From positions 109,075,141 to 109,139,140 of the forward strand of contig CM043942.1 in assembly GCA_014529385.2 (NCBI GenBank): a DNA stretch of 64,000 nucleotides, in the 5' to 3' direction. The translations under genes and the position numbers were made by a program. Below, piece by piece: positions 32,711 to 43,790 of this stretch. Positions within the stretch are counted from its first letter, which is position 1; every line of letters starts with the position of its first letter. Below the pieces are notes generated by a model, which saw nothing but the letters and a program-made list of their open reading frames with translations, made no database searches and was not told the DNA's origin. Source of the DNA: Adiantum capillus-veneris. Its lineage: Eukaryota; Streptophyta; Polypodiopsida; Polypodiales; Pteridaceae.

Positions 32711-34420
32711 GTCGTTGCTGTAGATTCACATGTGTGGTATTTCGACAGTGGTGCTACAAAGCACATTACCTCACATCGTGAATTGTTTAGCTCTCTTGAG
32801 TCTGTCCCTCATGGAAATTCAGTCACTTGTGCCAACAACGCCTCTTATCCAGTTTAGGGAGTTGGAAAGATTGTGCTCACTGCTGCTAATGGCAGTTCCT
32901 TCACACTCGTTGATGCACTTTATGTACCTGGGATCAAGAAGAATCTCTTGTCTGTATCTGCACTTGCTAGACTTGGACTTGTAGTCAAATTTGTGGATGA
33001 CAGATGTACAGTTCATGATCTCAGTTTTGGTGATGAAATTGTTGTATCTGGGCTTTTGTGCCATGGGCTGTATAAGCTCACTTCGTATGACAAGTGTGGA
33101 CAAAACTTTGCAAATACTGTTGCAGATTCAAGGGCTATTTCAGATGCAAAACTTTGGCATGCACGTTTTGGTCATTTGAATTTTGCCAGTTTGCTGCGTT
33201 TGAAAAAATCTGATATGGTTGCTTCTTTGCCACCTCTTGAAGCACCTGTCAAACATGTTTGTGAAGGCTGTATTTTGGGTAAGATGCAGCATTCTAAATT
33301 TCCAAAGGATGGTTTAGTTCGGGCCACATGCAGGTTGCAGCTTGTGCATAGTGATGTTTGTGGGCCCATGCAAACTCCGTCCTTGGGAAATTACCTGTAC
33401 TTCGTGACTTTCATTGATGATTACTCCAGGCATGCATGGGTATTTCCGCTTAAAGCGAAGTCCGAAGTTTTGATGTGCTTCAAACAATTTCTGGCTATGG
33501 CTGAAAATGTCTCGAAATGTACTATGGGCACCCTCCGTTCCGATCGAGGGGGGGAGTACCTGTCTCATGAATTTAATGCATTTCTGGCTAGTCGTGGGAT
33601 AAAACACCAATGTACAGTGCCTTATACACCTCAGCAAAATGGTGTTGCTGAGAGAAAAAATAGGTCACTGACGGAAATGGCACGATGTATGGTCAAAAGT
33701 CAAGCTTTGCCGCATTCTTTTTGGCTTGAGGCAATTATGTGTGCCACTTATGTACTTAACAGGTGTCCTACGAAAGCTTTGCAGTCTATTACTCCATATG
33801 AAGCATGGCATGATAGAAAACCTTCTATTGAGCACATGCGTGTTTTTGGCTGTTTGGCATATGCTTTGGTGCCACAAGTGCAGCGCAGAAAATTGGATGA
33901 TAAGGCTGTCAAATGTATTTTTGTTGGTTATAGTGCTGAAAGCAAAGGTTACAGGTTGTATCATACGCAAACAAAACGTATTCTGGTTTCTCGGGATGTA
34001 GTGTTTGTGGAAGATTCTGTTCAGCCCTTGCTGTCATGTACTAGAGACAGTAATGTAAGCTCACAGGACATTTATGACACTTTTTTGCCTCTTTTCAGTG
34101 GTGGAAATACGAATGTAAGTTCCAACGAGGCAAATGTACAGCCTATGGGGGTTTCTGAAAATGTTTTAGATCAGCCTATTACTGATGCAGATGTACATGA
34201 TGTACTTGATGAGGAAAGGGCTGAAAATGAGCAAGCTAGAGGTATGCCAAAATGGCTGGTGCACACTTTGCGTGACAGTAAATTGGATGCACCTTTGTCT
34301 AGTCGTACTCGTTCAGGCTCTCGCCATGCATCTTATGCATCAGATTGTTATGCTTTGGCTGTGTCTAGTTTATATGATGTTGAGGAGCCTCTGTCTTTTT
34401 ATGAAGCACAGAATTCATAA
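32711..34420 (+). pseudogene. C1 protease and integrase
   Basis: Protease motif WYFDSGATKHIT (D-S-G) at about 32,737-32,772, then a TAG near 32,850. The 515-codon frame 32,873-34,420 starts at the end of the protease (ALYVPGIKKNLLSV). It then has the pre-integrase zinc region (LWHARFGHLN with CEGCILGK) and the integrase core with D in VHSDVCGP and D in RSDRGGEY about 60 residues apart, then E in NGVAERKN. A TAA at 34,418 separates it from RT. Confidence 0.92.
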
Positions 34421-34426
34421 AAGTGG

Positions 34427-35922
34427 ATGGCTGCCATGCAATCAGAATATGATGCACTTATAGAAATGACACATGGACTTTATGTGATTTGCCTCCTGGC
34501 AAAAAGGCCATTGGTACGAAGTGGGTTTACAAGTATAAACGCAAGCCGGATGGTGAGATTGATCGCCATAAGGCTCGACTTGTTGCAAAGGGTTATGCAC
34601 AGCAAAAAGGCATAGATTATGAAGAGACTTTTGCTCCCACTTGTCGTATGACTACTGTGCGTTTTCTATGTGCATTGGCAGCTCATGTTGGTTGGGATGT
34701 ACATCAATCAGACATTGTTACTGCTTTCTTGAATGGTGACATATTTGAGGAAGTTTATGTAACGCAGCCTCGCGGTTTTGTCATAAAAGGACAAGAGGAC
34801 AAAGTGTGCAAATGTAACAAGGCTTTGTATGGGTTGAAGCAATCTCCTCGTGCTTGGTATGAGAAAGCTGACACTCATTTGGTCAAACAAGGCTTTCGTA
34901 ATAGTCCAACAGAAAGCACATTGTATGTAAAGCGTGAGGGTGATGTATTTCTCATCGTGGTTCTTTATGTTGATGATTTGCTGATCACTGGACCAAATGA
35001 GAGACATATTGCTGAATTTAAGGCTGATTTGAATGCTACTTTCAAGATGAAAGATTTGGGGCTGTTGCATCATTATTTGGGCATACAGTTTAAGCAGTGT
35101 GATGGTGGTATTGCCTTGTGTCCGAAAAGTTACATAGAGACATTGCTATGTAAGTTTGGACTTGAGGATTGCAAACCTATTTCCACTCCCATGGAAACAG
35201 GTTTGAAGTTGAGTCTACATGATGCTGGCGATCCTGCTGATGTCACTCTTCACCAAACTGCTGTTGGGTGCCTCATTTATGTATGCAACACGAGGCCGGA
35301 TATTCAGTTTGCAGTCTCACAAGTCAGCAGATTTATGCATAGCCTAGGGTCTAAGCATTGGCAGGCTGTCAAGAGAATTTTCCGCTACCTTAGTGGCACT
35401 TTACATCTTGGCTTGTTTTATCCCAAGGGGGGATCATTGCCGCCAGACTTACATGCTTTTTCGGACTCAGATTGGGTTGGTTGTTCTGACACGCGAGTGT
35501 CCACAAGTGGTTTTTGTTTCATGCTTGGCAGTTCATGTATATCATGGTTGAGAAAGAAGCAACCTACTGTGGCCACTTCGAGTTGTGAGGCTGAGTACAA
35601 GGCAGTATTCACAACTACGGTTGAGTGTGTCTGGCTCAGACGCCTTATGGCTGATTTGGGTGTTGGACAGGACACTGCCAACACTATCTACACTGACAGT
35701 CAGAGCGCATTGGCAGTTGCGAGGAACCTAGTTTTTCATGCTCGCACAAAGCACATTGAGGTGCATTACCACTATGTCAGGGAGAGGCTCTCAGCAGGAG
35801 AGATCAGCTTGGCTTATGTGCCAACACAGGACAACCTTGCAGATCTTTTCACAAAGGCATTGTCTCATGATAAGCTTGAAGCTTTTCGCAAAGCTTTGGG
35901 CTTACTCCCCTTTGTGGACTGA
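34427..35922 (+). pseudogene. C1 reverse transcriptase and RNase H
   Basis: After a frameshift near 34,465, a 477-codon frame (34,489-35,922) holds the Copia RT: GTKWVYKYKRKPDGEIDRHK, TAFLNGDI, KALYGLKQSPRAWY and YVDD at residues 160-163. RNase H follows with FSDSDWVG, EAEYKA and TDSQSAL, and the frame ends LPFVD. This section is intact, but cannot be made as one protein with gag and integrase. Confidence 0.94.
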
Positions 35923-35997
35923 TCATGTCCTCAGGGCATGGTACTTCCCTTTACTCATGTGCCAGCTCTCGTTCACCGCATCACTCTAGGGGGGATT

Positions 35998-36224
35998 TGT
36001 TACCATATACATGTGGTAGTGATGTGTGTGAACACACTAGGACCACCGGGGCATTTTTTCCCTCTTTAGGAGGTTTTTCCCCCCGAGCATTGTATATACG
36101 CCCATCACTCTAGGGCTATCTATCTTTCCATTGCACACTAAGTAACACACTCTCTATTGTGTGCCTTGAGCTTCCTTCGTCTTCTCCAAGCTGTGTGTGT
36201 TTCTCTGCAACCCTAATTCCAACA
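35998..36224 (+). repeat. C1 3' LTR
   Basis: 227 bp, preceded by the polypurine tract AGGGGGGAT at about 35,988-35,996. It is followed by CACAC, the second copy of the target duplication, at 36,225-36,229. Confidence 0.94.
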
Positions 36225-36856
36225 CACACATGCTTATGGTCTCAAACCCCACTTTAGGTCAAGTTCCAAAATCGCGATGATTAATAGTAGTGGATTTTTG
36301 ACCTACCCATTTTCGACCCAAAATGCATCTAAATGCTTAGCAGTGATGCCCCAATACCCCGCCTATGCTTAGTTTTTGATTTGAACATGTAAATTCCTAG
36401 TTATGAAGAAATTAGGCCGCAGGTCAGTGACGCCAAAAGCTACAAAATAATCTGAACTGCTTACGTCAATGCGTAGAGCTCTTACCTGCGGCGGCTGCAA
36501 TGCAACGAACACAATCGCAATGTGACAATTGGGGAGGGAGTAGGAAGCGGGAGAAGCAGAGGAGTGAGCATCGTTAGCTCACGCTGTGTATTTCATATCC
36601 AAAAACTTCTTTAAAACTTACAAAAATTGGCTTTTATATGTTAGCCAAGGTTTTTGGGTGGTCAAAACTAATAATCTGGAGTTCTACCAATGCTGGGTAA
36701 TGATTAGCTGATACAATCTGGAAGCTTGTAGCCCCGGATCATTAATTACAGAGTTTATCTGAGAAAATAGGAGTTACAATATTCTCAATTTATCAAAATA
36801 ATAAATGTTTTACAAAGAGCCTGAAAAATGGTGTCCTTGTTAGCTTGCTGCTAACA

Positions 36857-36891
36857 TTCCCCCCCTCCTCGCCTGTGTCGTCCCTTGACAC
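36857..36891 (-). promoter_or_regulatory. M polypurine tract and pre-LTR hairpin
   Basis: On the minus strand the hairpin GTGTCAAGGGACGACAC (36,875-36,891) is followed by the purine-rich tract GGCGAGGAGGGGGGGAA (36,857-36,873) and then the LTR. It is nearly the same as in H1, where the loop is AAGGGAT. Confidence 0.85.
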
Positions 36892-36895
36892 AACT

Positions 36896-39800
36896 TTATG
36901 GGCTGAAATAGTCTTCGGGTTGACGGCTGGTGAGGCGGTCTTTAAGCGCATTTAGTGCCTTCTGGTATCTGATTTTTCTTTCTTTGTCGGGTACTTGCAA
37001 AAAGTGCATGGTCACTTTATTCTTCAGCTCCACCACCGAGTAGCCTACAAACCTGGATGTAAGGTTGTTGATCACCAGCGCAAATATCTTCGTTCGCCAA
37101 GTGAAGAATCCAGTGTAGAAAGCTTCTTCAAATGCCAACATATTATTTGATGGCAAGAACATACATCTGGCATAGAAGTCGTAAAGGACCTCTTTCGAAG
37201 GTTGCCCACTCAGATCATAGCACAAGCCTTTGTTACATTCTAAAAGTGATATCCAGGGGGCTCCTGTTTACTCAGGCTCATTAAAAACTTGGATGCATGT
37301 GAACAACATTCTGCAGATCTTATATAACATGGCGCAGGAGAGATTTTATAGACTCTTGAAGAAAAACAAGGTGCTCGTTAGGGTTTTCACCATGTATTAC
37401 TTTGTTGCTTGTCCTCTCTCTGGAGCTGGCAATCTGGGGTAGTTAAGCCAAGTTGGCCTCTTCTTTGTTAGTGCTTCATGCACTTGCCATGTCCTTACTC
37501 TGGGTACATGACAGAAAGTTGGATCTCTTTGAAGCGCTGCAGGTGCTCTTGTGAACAGAATCAGGTATCTTGGATTCTTGTTCAACTAGCTTAACCTCCA
37601 CTTTGGGTGGTCTTTATCTGCGCCATCTTCTTGCATATCTTTGTACATCCTCTCTTTCACCTGTAGTAATTCCACTTTAATGAGAGGGTTATTGATGCCA
37701 TTGCGCATTGATCTGATTGGGAGTGAGTTGAGTGACGTTGATAGAGTGTAAAACTCTCAACTCCCAATTCATTGTGGCTTTCCACTGCTCATCCACCTCT
37801 TGGGTGATCTTCTCTTTCAATGCGTCTTCTTCATCCTTTGACAACTGAACCATTGCCACTGTGTCTGCATCTGTGATGTTGATATGAAAATCCTCATCAC
37901 CACTCGGCTCTGCTATGGACTGTGTCTCAAACTCAGCAAATGAGACCGAGGGTATGTCTATTTGTGGCGGCTCTGAAGTGCCTGCCTCTTCCTGCATGTC
38001 TGGTTTTCCATTTCTGAGGAGTTGGTTAACTCTCTTGAGCTTTGTTATTTCCTTTAGGAGCTCCTGTTCTCTCTGAACCCGCATTAGTGCCAGGTCCCTG
38101 CGCTGTGATTGTTCTAGCTTTAATTCCAACTCAAGATCTTTGTTCTTCTTTTCAAGTGCCTTGTATACTTTGTCAGTCCCTTTGATCGAGGCCACGGCTG
38201 GGATTTTCTCTTATTTGCCGTAAGAAGATTGCCTGATCATTGATCCACTGTTCAGAGTACTATAACGAGGCATTGGAAACATCTAATTGCACTTGAATGT
38301 TTTGAGTTGACAGAGATGTCGTAAGAAGTTCATTTGTAACTTCTGTCAGCTGCTCGTCTTTTGCTTTGCAGGCATTAGATAGTTTAGTGAGCAATTCACC
38401 TAACTCCTCCATTTCTTTTTGCTGCCTATCTCTGGCTAACTGATGTTGTTCAACTTCTGCCTTCATCTCTTGCATCTGCCTCTGAAGATCGGTGATGTCA
38501 TCCTGTCTTCTAACTCTCCTTGGAGAGCGTCGATCACCATCTCAAGCTCTTTGGCCTTTGTGCTGCGGTTGAGTGCTGCTGAACAAAGTCTCTCCGTCAT
38601 GTCTTGCATTTGCCTTGGATTTTCATTTACTTGTAATATAACCTCGTCCTTTGACTGCCAATCCTCTTGTCTTGCCAGCTGAGATGTGCCTGCAGCCGCA
38701 TGTTTGTCTTTTTCCTGCGTCGTAGCTGCTGGTTCCTCTTATGTGGAGGTAGAGGGTCGGTCTTCTTCTTTGACATCCTGAGGCTTTGATGCCTCAGCCG
38801 TTTCATGCTGAGTGTAAGTAGAAGGTGTTTCATCCTTCTCTTGCTGTGCTGCAGTAGAGGGTGATGGCTTAGATCTTGTTGTCTTTTGTGGTGCCGGACT
38901 TGCTTCCTTCTCTGGCTCGGGATCTTTCTCTTGTGCAGTGGTAGTCTCTTTTTCTAGCTCTGCTTCTTTATCTTTCTCTTTCTCTTGCTGGTTCACCTCT
39001 TGTGAAGATCCTGTTTCTTTGTTGGATTCAGATTCATGGTTTTCTGTGGCTCCGCTTCTTTATTGGACTCTTTGCCCGCCGGTGATGGTGGTGGGCTTGG
39101 CATGGGGTGTTCTTGTTGTTCGCTAGGCGGTGAGGTTGGTATGGGAGATCCGTAGCTTTGTTCTTGGGCTTCTGCTCTAGCCGTCTCCTCGGATTGTCTT
39201 TGTTCTTCCGCCTCTTTGGATCTTCTAGTTGCTTCTTTGTCTTCCTTCAGCTTTAGGGCCTCTGCTTCTTGGTACATTTTCTCCAAACACTCTGTCAGAT
39301 ATTCAGCCTCCTTTCTTGATGCTTTGTCCTTGGGCCTTTAAGTCCAGTAGGCACCCATTTCTATGGGTCCTTCCCTTATGCTTGTCTACTGCGCTGGTAG
39401 GCTTGTTTCTCTCTTTCAAAGCGTGCTTGTTTTTGGGCTGGCTCTTCTTGGTGTGCGGCCATACCTTTTCTTTTCATTTCTTCTCTATGAGCTCTCTTTT
39501 CCTCGTTGTCAGAGCTCTCCCTGTTGTGCCTTTTTGGCGAGCTGTCCAATTGACTCTTCATCGGATTTATACGATCTTTTTCCTAACCTTGTGGCTCTTG
39601 GAGAGGGTTGTGTTGCCTATCCATGTATTTTGATAAGGAGAAGGTGGTAGATTGTCGGCCATGCCAATGGCATGGTATGCTATCCTCGTCAAGACCTCTG
39701 GCGCACCCAAGTAAGTGATTTTGCCTTCCTTCTTGGTGCCCTTCAAAGTGGAAAGGATTTACTGCACGTGGTCCACTGGTTGCCTTGTTGTCGACTTGAG

Positions 39801-40442
39801 AACTTGAGTGAATGTGGTGGCCACGACGTGATTTTGCGTAGTGTACCTTGGTGGCCTTTTTGCCAAAAAATGGAAGTGCTGGTGGTACAAGTGGGTTGGT
39901 TCTTCCACTTGTTTATGAATTAAATCGGCAAAGTTAGCCGCGTCTGTCTCTTTGGTAAAGGTTTCGGCTGTTTTCCTATCCCTTGCTCGCATGGTCATTC
40001 CTTCTATGGGCAGTCTGAGTGCCTCTGCCACTATATCTTTAGTTATCACTACCTCGACCTTGTTCCCTTGGGTGTTAGATATCTGTGCGGTTCCATATTC
40101 TTTAATTGTGGATAGAAGCTCGTAAGCTTTTTGAAAATCCACTCAGCAAGGCTCTTGTTCGTAGAAATCCCTGAGTCCCAGCCTGCAGTTAGCCTCTTTT
40201 GTCTCTGGCTTTGCGGCTACATCATAGACTTCTTTGGGTAGGAGTTGCAACTCCACTTGATGTCCCTCTGCACTTTTGAATTTGCCGGTGAAGACTGTAG
40301 TGTGATGCTCCTCTAACTATTCTCTAGAGAGGTATGATGCCTTGGCTACTTTGACTGACTCGGGGTCTAACTGATATGCGGGCAGTTCCTATAGCTTTTC
40401 CTTTTGGTTGAGCTTCTTCTTGGCCCTCTCTGCTGCTTGCAT
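36896..40442 (-). pseudogene. M long accessory ORF: N-terminal domain and coiled coils (unknown)
   Basis: Reading from an ATG at 40,440-40,442, stretches of one protein of roughly 1,100 residues can be followed through several stops and shifts. The N-terminal part (to about 39,640) looks globular: VVITKDIVAEALRLPIEG and YTTQNHVVATTFTQVLKS. The middle (39,560-38,630) is Lys/Glu/Gln/Pro-rich and disordered. The C-terminal part (38,630-37,689) is strongly coiled-coil, with KALEKKNKDLELELKLEQSQ and heptad leucines. A 109-codon frame at the end (36,896-37,225) contains EEAFYTGFFTWRTKIFALV. It lies between pol and the 3' LTR, where Athila-type elements carry an env-like ORF and some Tat elements carry extra ORFs. 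No signal peptide or transmembrane run was seen, so env is not supported. Function unknown. Confidence 0.6.
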
Positions 40443-42630
40443 GGCTACTGTTCAGTGAATAGAGTGCAAAGTTAGCAAATTTGTCAAAATTTTCTCTGAA
40501 ATGTCCTTTAGGCTGAAATGCTGACAATTTTGGTACAATTTGCTTCAAATCAATTTTTGAACAAGCATAGATGCATAAAAACATGCAAGGAACGAAACTG
40601 TAAAGTCAAAACAAATATTTGCAACCAAAGTAAATAATCGCGGTTATTTACAACTGAGGAATTTTTTCATCATTTTGCAAACTTGGCTTCACAGGCTTGA
40701 AGTATATATCAAATACATGCTTTGAGTGAAATATGGATTCATTTGGATGCATAGGGTGAAAATGGTACCAGATTCTGGCTTTAGGTCTCTGAAACAGTAG
40801 ATATAAAGGAAATTTGAGATTTTGAGCTCCAAATTGGTTCAAATTTGGCTAGTGGGCTTAACGCATCATGTACTTTGGATGTATGATGGCAAAATATCAA
40901 AACTCCCCAATTTTGATCAGAAAGTAAATATTAACTTTTCTTCCAAAATTGATATTTTTTGGTACAAACTGGTTCTAGGCATTGTATAGACACTGTATAT
41001 GAGATATAAGGTGATTTGGATCAAGAAATGTGGTCCATAACCAAGAAATTGGCTTGCAAAGACTTCTTTGCGTTTTTTGACAATTTTTCCAAGTAATGGA
41101 TGGTCATTTTGGCTCATACTTTATTTTTGGCGTGTAATAGGTGTGTACACATGATAGTTAAGGAGATGTTACAATTTCCAAGCAAATTTGATGCAAAAGT
41201 AAATAATCGCGATTCTTTACAACAATGATAAAATTTTTGTAAAACTTACAAATTTTGACCTAGACATGTTCCATACACCTAATACAAGTCCTAAATTGAA
41301 TTTGGTCAGGTTTGGTCATGCTGGCATCACTTTGTGCTTTGTCGACTTTGAAATCACTTTGTGACTACACTGCTTGTTGTGTTGGTCGGTCAACTTTGAG
41401 GCTTTGGACTTGTCCGCAACATAGTCGTGAAGCAACCTGTCCAATTGTGACTCATTTGGAGTCAGTTTGACCCCGTATGTTGAATTTGATGCTTTGTAAC
41501 CTTCGAGCCATTTTCTACTTTTCGAGGGCTTTGCTTGATTGATTTCACCAAACCAATCATATACAAAGTATATGGACCTCATAAGCAAGCCATCTGTGGA
41601 GTCAGGTCGGAATTCTGGCATTTGCCAAAAACCTAACTTTTCTACTGGGATCCCTGCCGAATGGTCAACTGATGCTATAGAAAGGTTCTATTATGTTAGG
41701 GCAGGCTATGGTTCAAATCCCATCCGATTTGGTCGAGCTGGCAGGCCGCTATGGTAGTTTTTGGTCGTAGGTCTTTGTGCACTGCTCGATTTCTAGGGTT
41801 TTTTCTAGGGCTTTAGACTAGCTACCGGCCGTACAAAATGGATCATTGATGAGTAAAGAACTTACCCCTCATGTCTCGTGTGAGACAGCGCTGAAAATGG
41901 TCAACTGTGGGCTCCAGAAAAGTCGCGGCAAAAGAGGCCGAAATCTCTCTTTGCAAAGGCTGCAAGTGAAAATGAGGTGGTTTTAGCGTACCTTGGATAT
42001 CTATACCCGGACTTCCCGAACCAAATTTCCTAGATTCCCCCGTTAGTCTTACTAAGCCGTGAAATCTATGTTAGACTCAAAAATTTCCTTGATTGGATTC
42101 GTGTTGCTTATTCTACAAGAATTTTGCAAAAGTAGGTCTCCTTGCCTAATTTAGGCTTCCCGCTTCCATCTTCTGATTTCATTGAAAATTTTTGTGCTTG
42201 TCCGTGTTTTCTTTCTGATCACCCTCGTGTCTTCCGTTTTTCCATCTGAGCTTCCCCGCTATTTACTATTAATTTTTGACCTGTTTATTTGAATAAATCA
42301 AAGAAAATAGCAAAATGCTCTAAAAATGTAAAGTAAAAATCCAATAATTAAAAAAATCCATTGAAAAACACAGATTTATTGTTTTTTGTTGGATTTTTCT
42401 ATTTTTAAGCCTCATTATCGATAAAAATGATGAAAAATACCCAAAAAGGACTATTTTTGATGATTTTCTGATAGTATATACACTATTTACACTCATCGAG
42501 AAGATATTATCAGTGAATTTTCCCTCGATGATGAATTATAAGGGTATTATTAGGTAATTTTGCAAAAAATCACACGTTAACATCACACTTTTTCCTCCCT
42601 CTTCAAACATTGCCCTTGATTACTTGGTAC
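40443..42630 (-). other. M non-coding gap with two palindromes
   Basis: About 2.2 kb with few codons. Palindromes lie at 40,630-40,651 (core ATCGCGGT) and 41,199-41,220 (core ATCGCGAT, one arm mismatch). One minus frame, 41,316-41,621, reads LLMRSIYFVYDWFGEINQAK and looks protein-like but matches nothing I know. The rest resembles the M leader in style, with recurring AAATTTGG and phrases like TTTGGATCAAG. Confidence 0.55.
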
Positions 42631-43376
42631 TTAGTGCCCTTGCCCTTCCACCCCTCCTAGATGGCGTACTCTAGGACGATTGTGTGCATGGGTTGAACAA
42701 TTGTGTCTATGCATAGCCATGGTTGGCTCTACCATGCTATTAAGATCAATACAATTCAAACCAATATGTTGTGCAAGAGCTGGGTCTTGAGTAATTAACT
42801 CAAGGGTTTTCGATGTCAAGGTTTGCTGCTCATGTCTTCCAAAGAGCAAATCTTGTAGCTTGTGTGCTCTTTGTTTGATTGTACCATCATGATGCTTCAG
42901 CACACTGATTGCTTGAGCTGTTGGTAGCACTTTTGACTGTTGTCGAGCTTTTTCTCTCCATTGGTAGCTTGGTCGGCTTGGTGCTGCATGGTGTGGTGGA
43001 GTCTTTTGAGACTTAACTCGCCATTTCTTGATTGGTTTTACTGTTTGTGGAGAACGTAAGTGCTCCTTTTTCTTCCAAACCATTTCCATGTTAGGTTCCC
43101 TACTCGGAGATGCGTGTCTCTGTGTTTTAATCCTTGGAACCTTCTTTTGTTTTGTCGGTGAAGTTTTAGGCACCCAAATCTGAATCGGTTTATCCTTAAG
43201 CTGTGCTTTTGGTACCCAAATTTTCCTGACTCCTTGCATGCTACTTGTAGCATTTTATTGTTGAGGGAATGGAGAAGATTGACTACTTCGTGGTTTGTTC
43301 TGCTGATTGCTTCTTTTCCATTCCTCTTTGCTTGGTGAAATTGGAACAATGAGTTGCCCTCCTTTAGGTGATAGCT
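42631..43376 (-). pseudogene. M Trp-motif ORF
   Basis: A 202-codon frame (42,631-43,239) opens with KIWVPKAQLKDKPIQIWVPK, two IWVPK motifs 13 residues apart, followed by a basic Lys/Arg/Pro-rich region. Upstream, past a TAA at about 43,257, the same frame contains KGGQLIVPISPSKEEW, which continues from the second protease-like domain. H1 has the same order, protease-like segment then Trp-motif tail. Role unknown; a basic tail could bind nucleic acid. Confidence 0.6.
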
Positions 43377-43790
43377 TTAGCTGATTTGTATCCCAATCTG
43401 TACTGCTTTGTATGTTCGCATCCAGGGAATTCCAAGAATCATCGTTTCATTCACGTGTTCATCTGGTAAGCATACAAACTGATGAGGATATGAACATCCA
43501 TGTACTATCACGTTGAAGTTGACTACTCCCAATGTTGCACTTGGGTTCTTATTGCATCCTTTGATTGTCGTTATTCCTGCTATCAATGCTTGACTTGTTG
43601 CCTTCTTGTATGTGGAATAATGGACTGCATTTACTCTAGCTACTGTGTCGACCAAAGCGTTGGTGCTATGATTGATGAGTTGTACTTTGATGCACAGGTC
43701 CATTCTGTCTAACCAATCATCATCTGTTGAAATCGCGTCTTTAGGTAATTCCCATTATCGATCATCTATTTCCAGAGTGTTGATGGGAAT
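43377..43790 (-). pseudogene. M second protease-like domain after integrase
   Basis: The 108-codon frame 43,377-43,703 has the retropepsin layout: a first strand ending ALVDTVARVNAV (D-T-V where D-T-G is expected), a middle strand pair with GVVNFNVIVHG, and the closing ILGIPWM motif. It is distinct in sequence from the M protease at 47,910-48,380 (LDSGASIA, ILGRPFM). The loss of the Gly next to Asp suggests it is inactive or was repurposed. A retropepsin-like domain downstream of integrase is not a standard Ty3/gypsy arrangement that I know. Confidence 0.6.

Larger units (their letters stand above)
31046..36224 (+). mobile_element. C1: complete-length Copia element
   Basis: It is 5,179 bp with 227-bp LTRs at both ends (31,046-31,272 and 35,998-36,224), differing at 5 positions by eye (97.8% identity). 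TG...CA ends and a perfect CACAC duplication are present. Order gag, protease, integrase, RT, RNase H is the Copia arrangement. The coding region carries two frameshifts and three stops, so it is no longer autonomous. Confidence 0.96.
30754..36856 (-). repeat. M 3' LTR, interrupted by Copia C1
   Basis: 30,754-31,045 (292 bp) and 36,230-36,856 (627 bp) add up to 919 bp against 914 bp in the 5' LTR. The unbroken LTR reads AAGCACACATGCTT at about 54,133, and here CACAC is duplicated around C1. ATCGCGAT is kept at 36,271-36,278. Confidence 0.92.

Noticed and set aside
39229-39650. Hydrophobic plus-strand frames resembling membrane proteins
   Set aside because: They are antisense to the Lys/Glu-rich middle of the M accessory ORF, which gives Leu/Phe-rich shadows.
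36896-40442. Envelope-like ORF of M
   Set aside because: No signal peptide, hydrophobic fusion-like segment or transmembrane run was seen; the protein is charged and coiled-coil.
41640-41735. Functional tRNA gene
   Set aside because: The T stem and acceptor stem do not pair and the base before the anticodon is not T.
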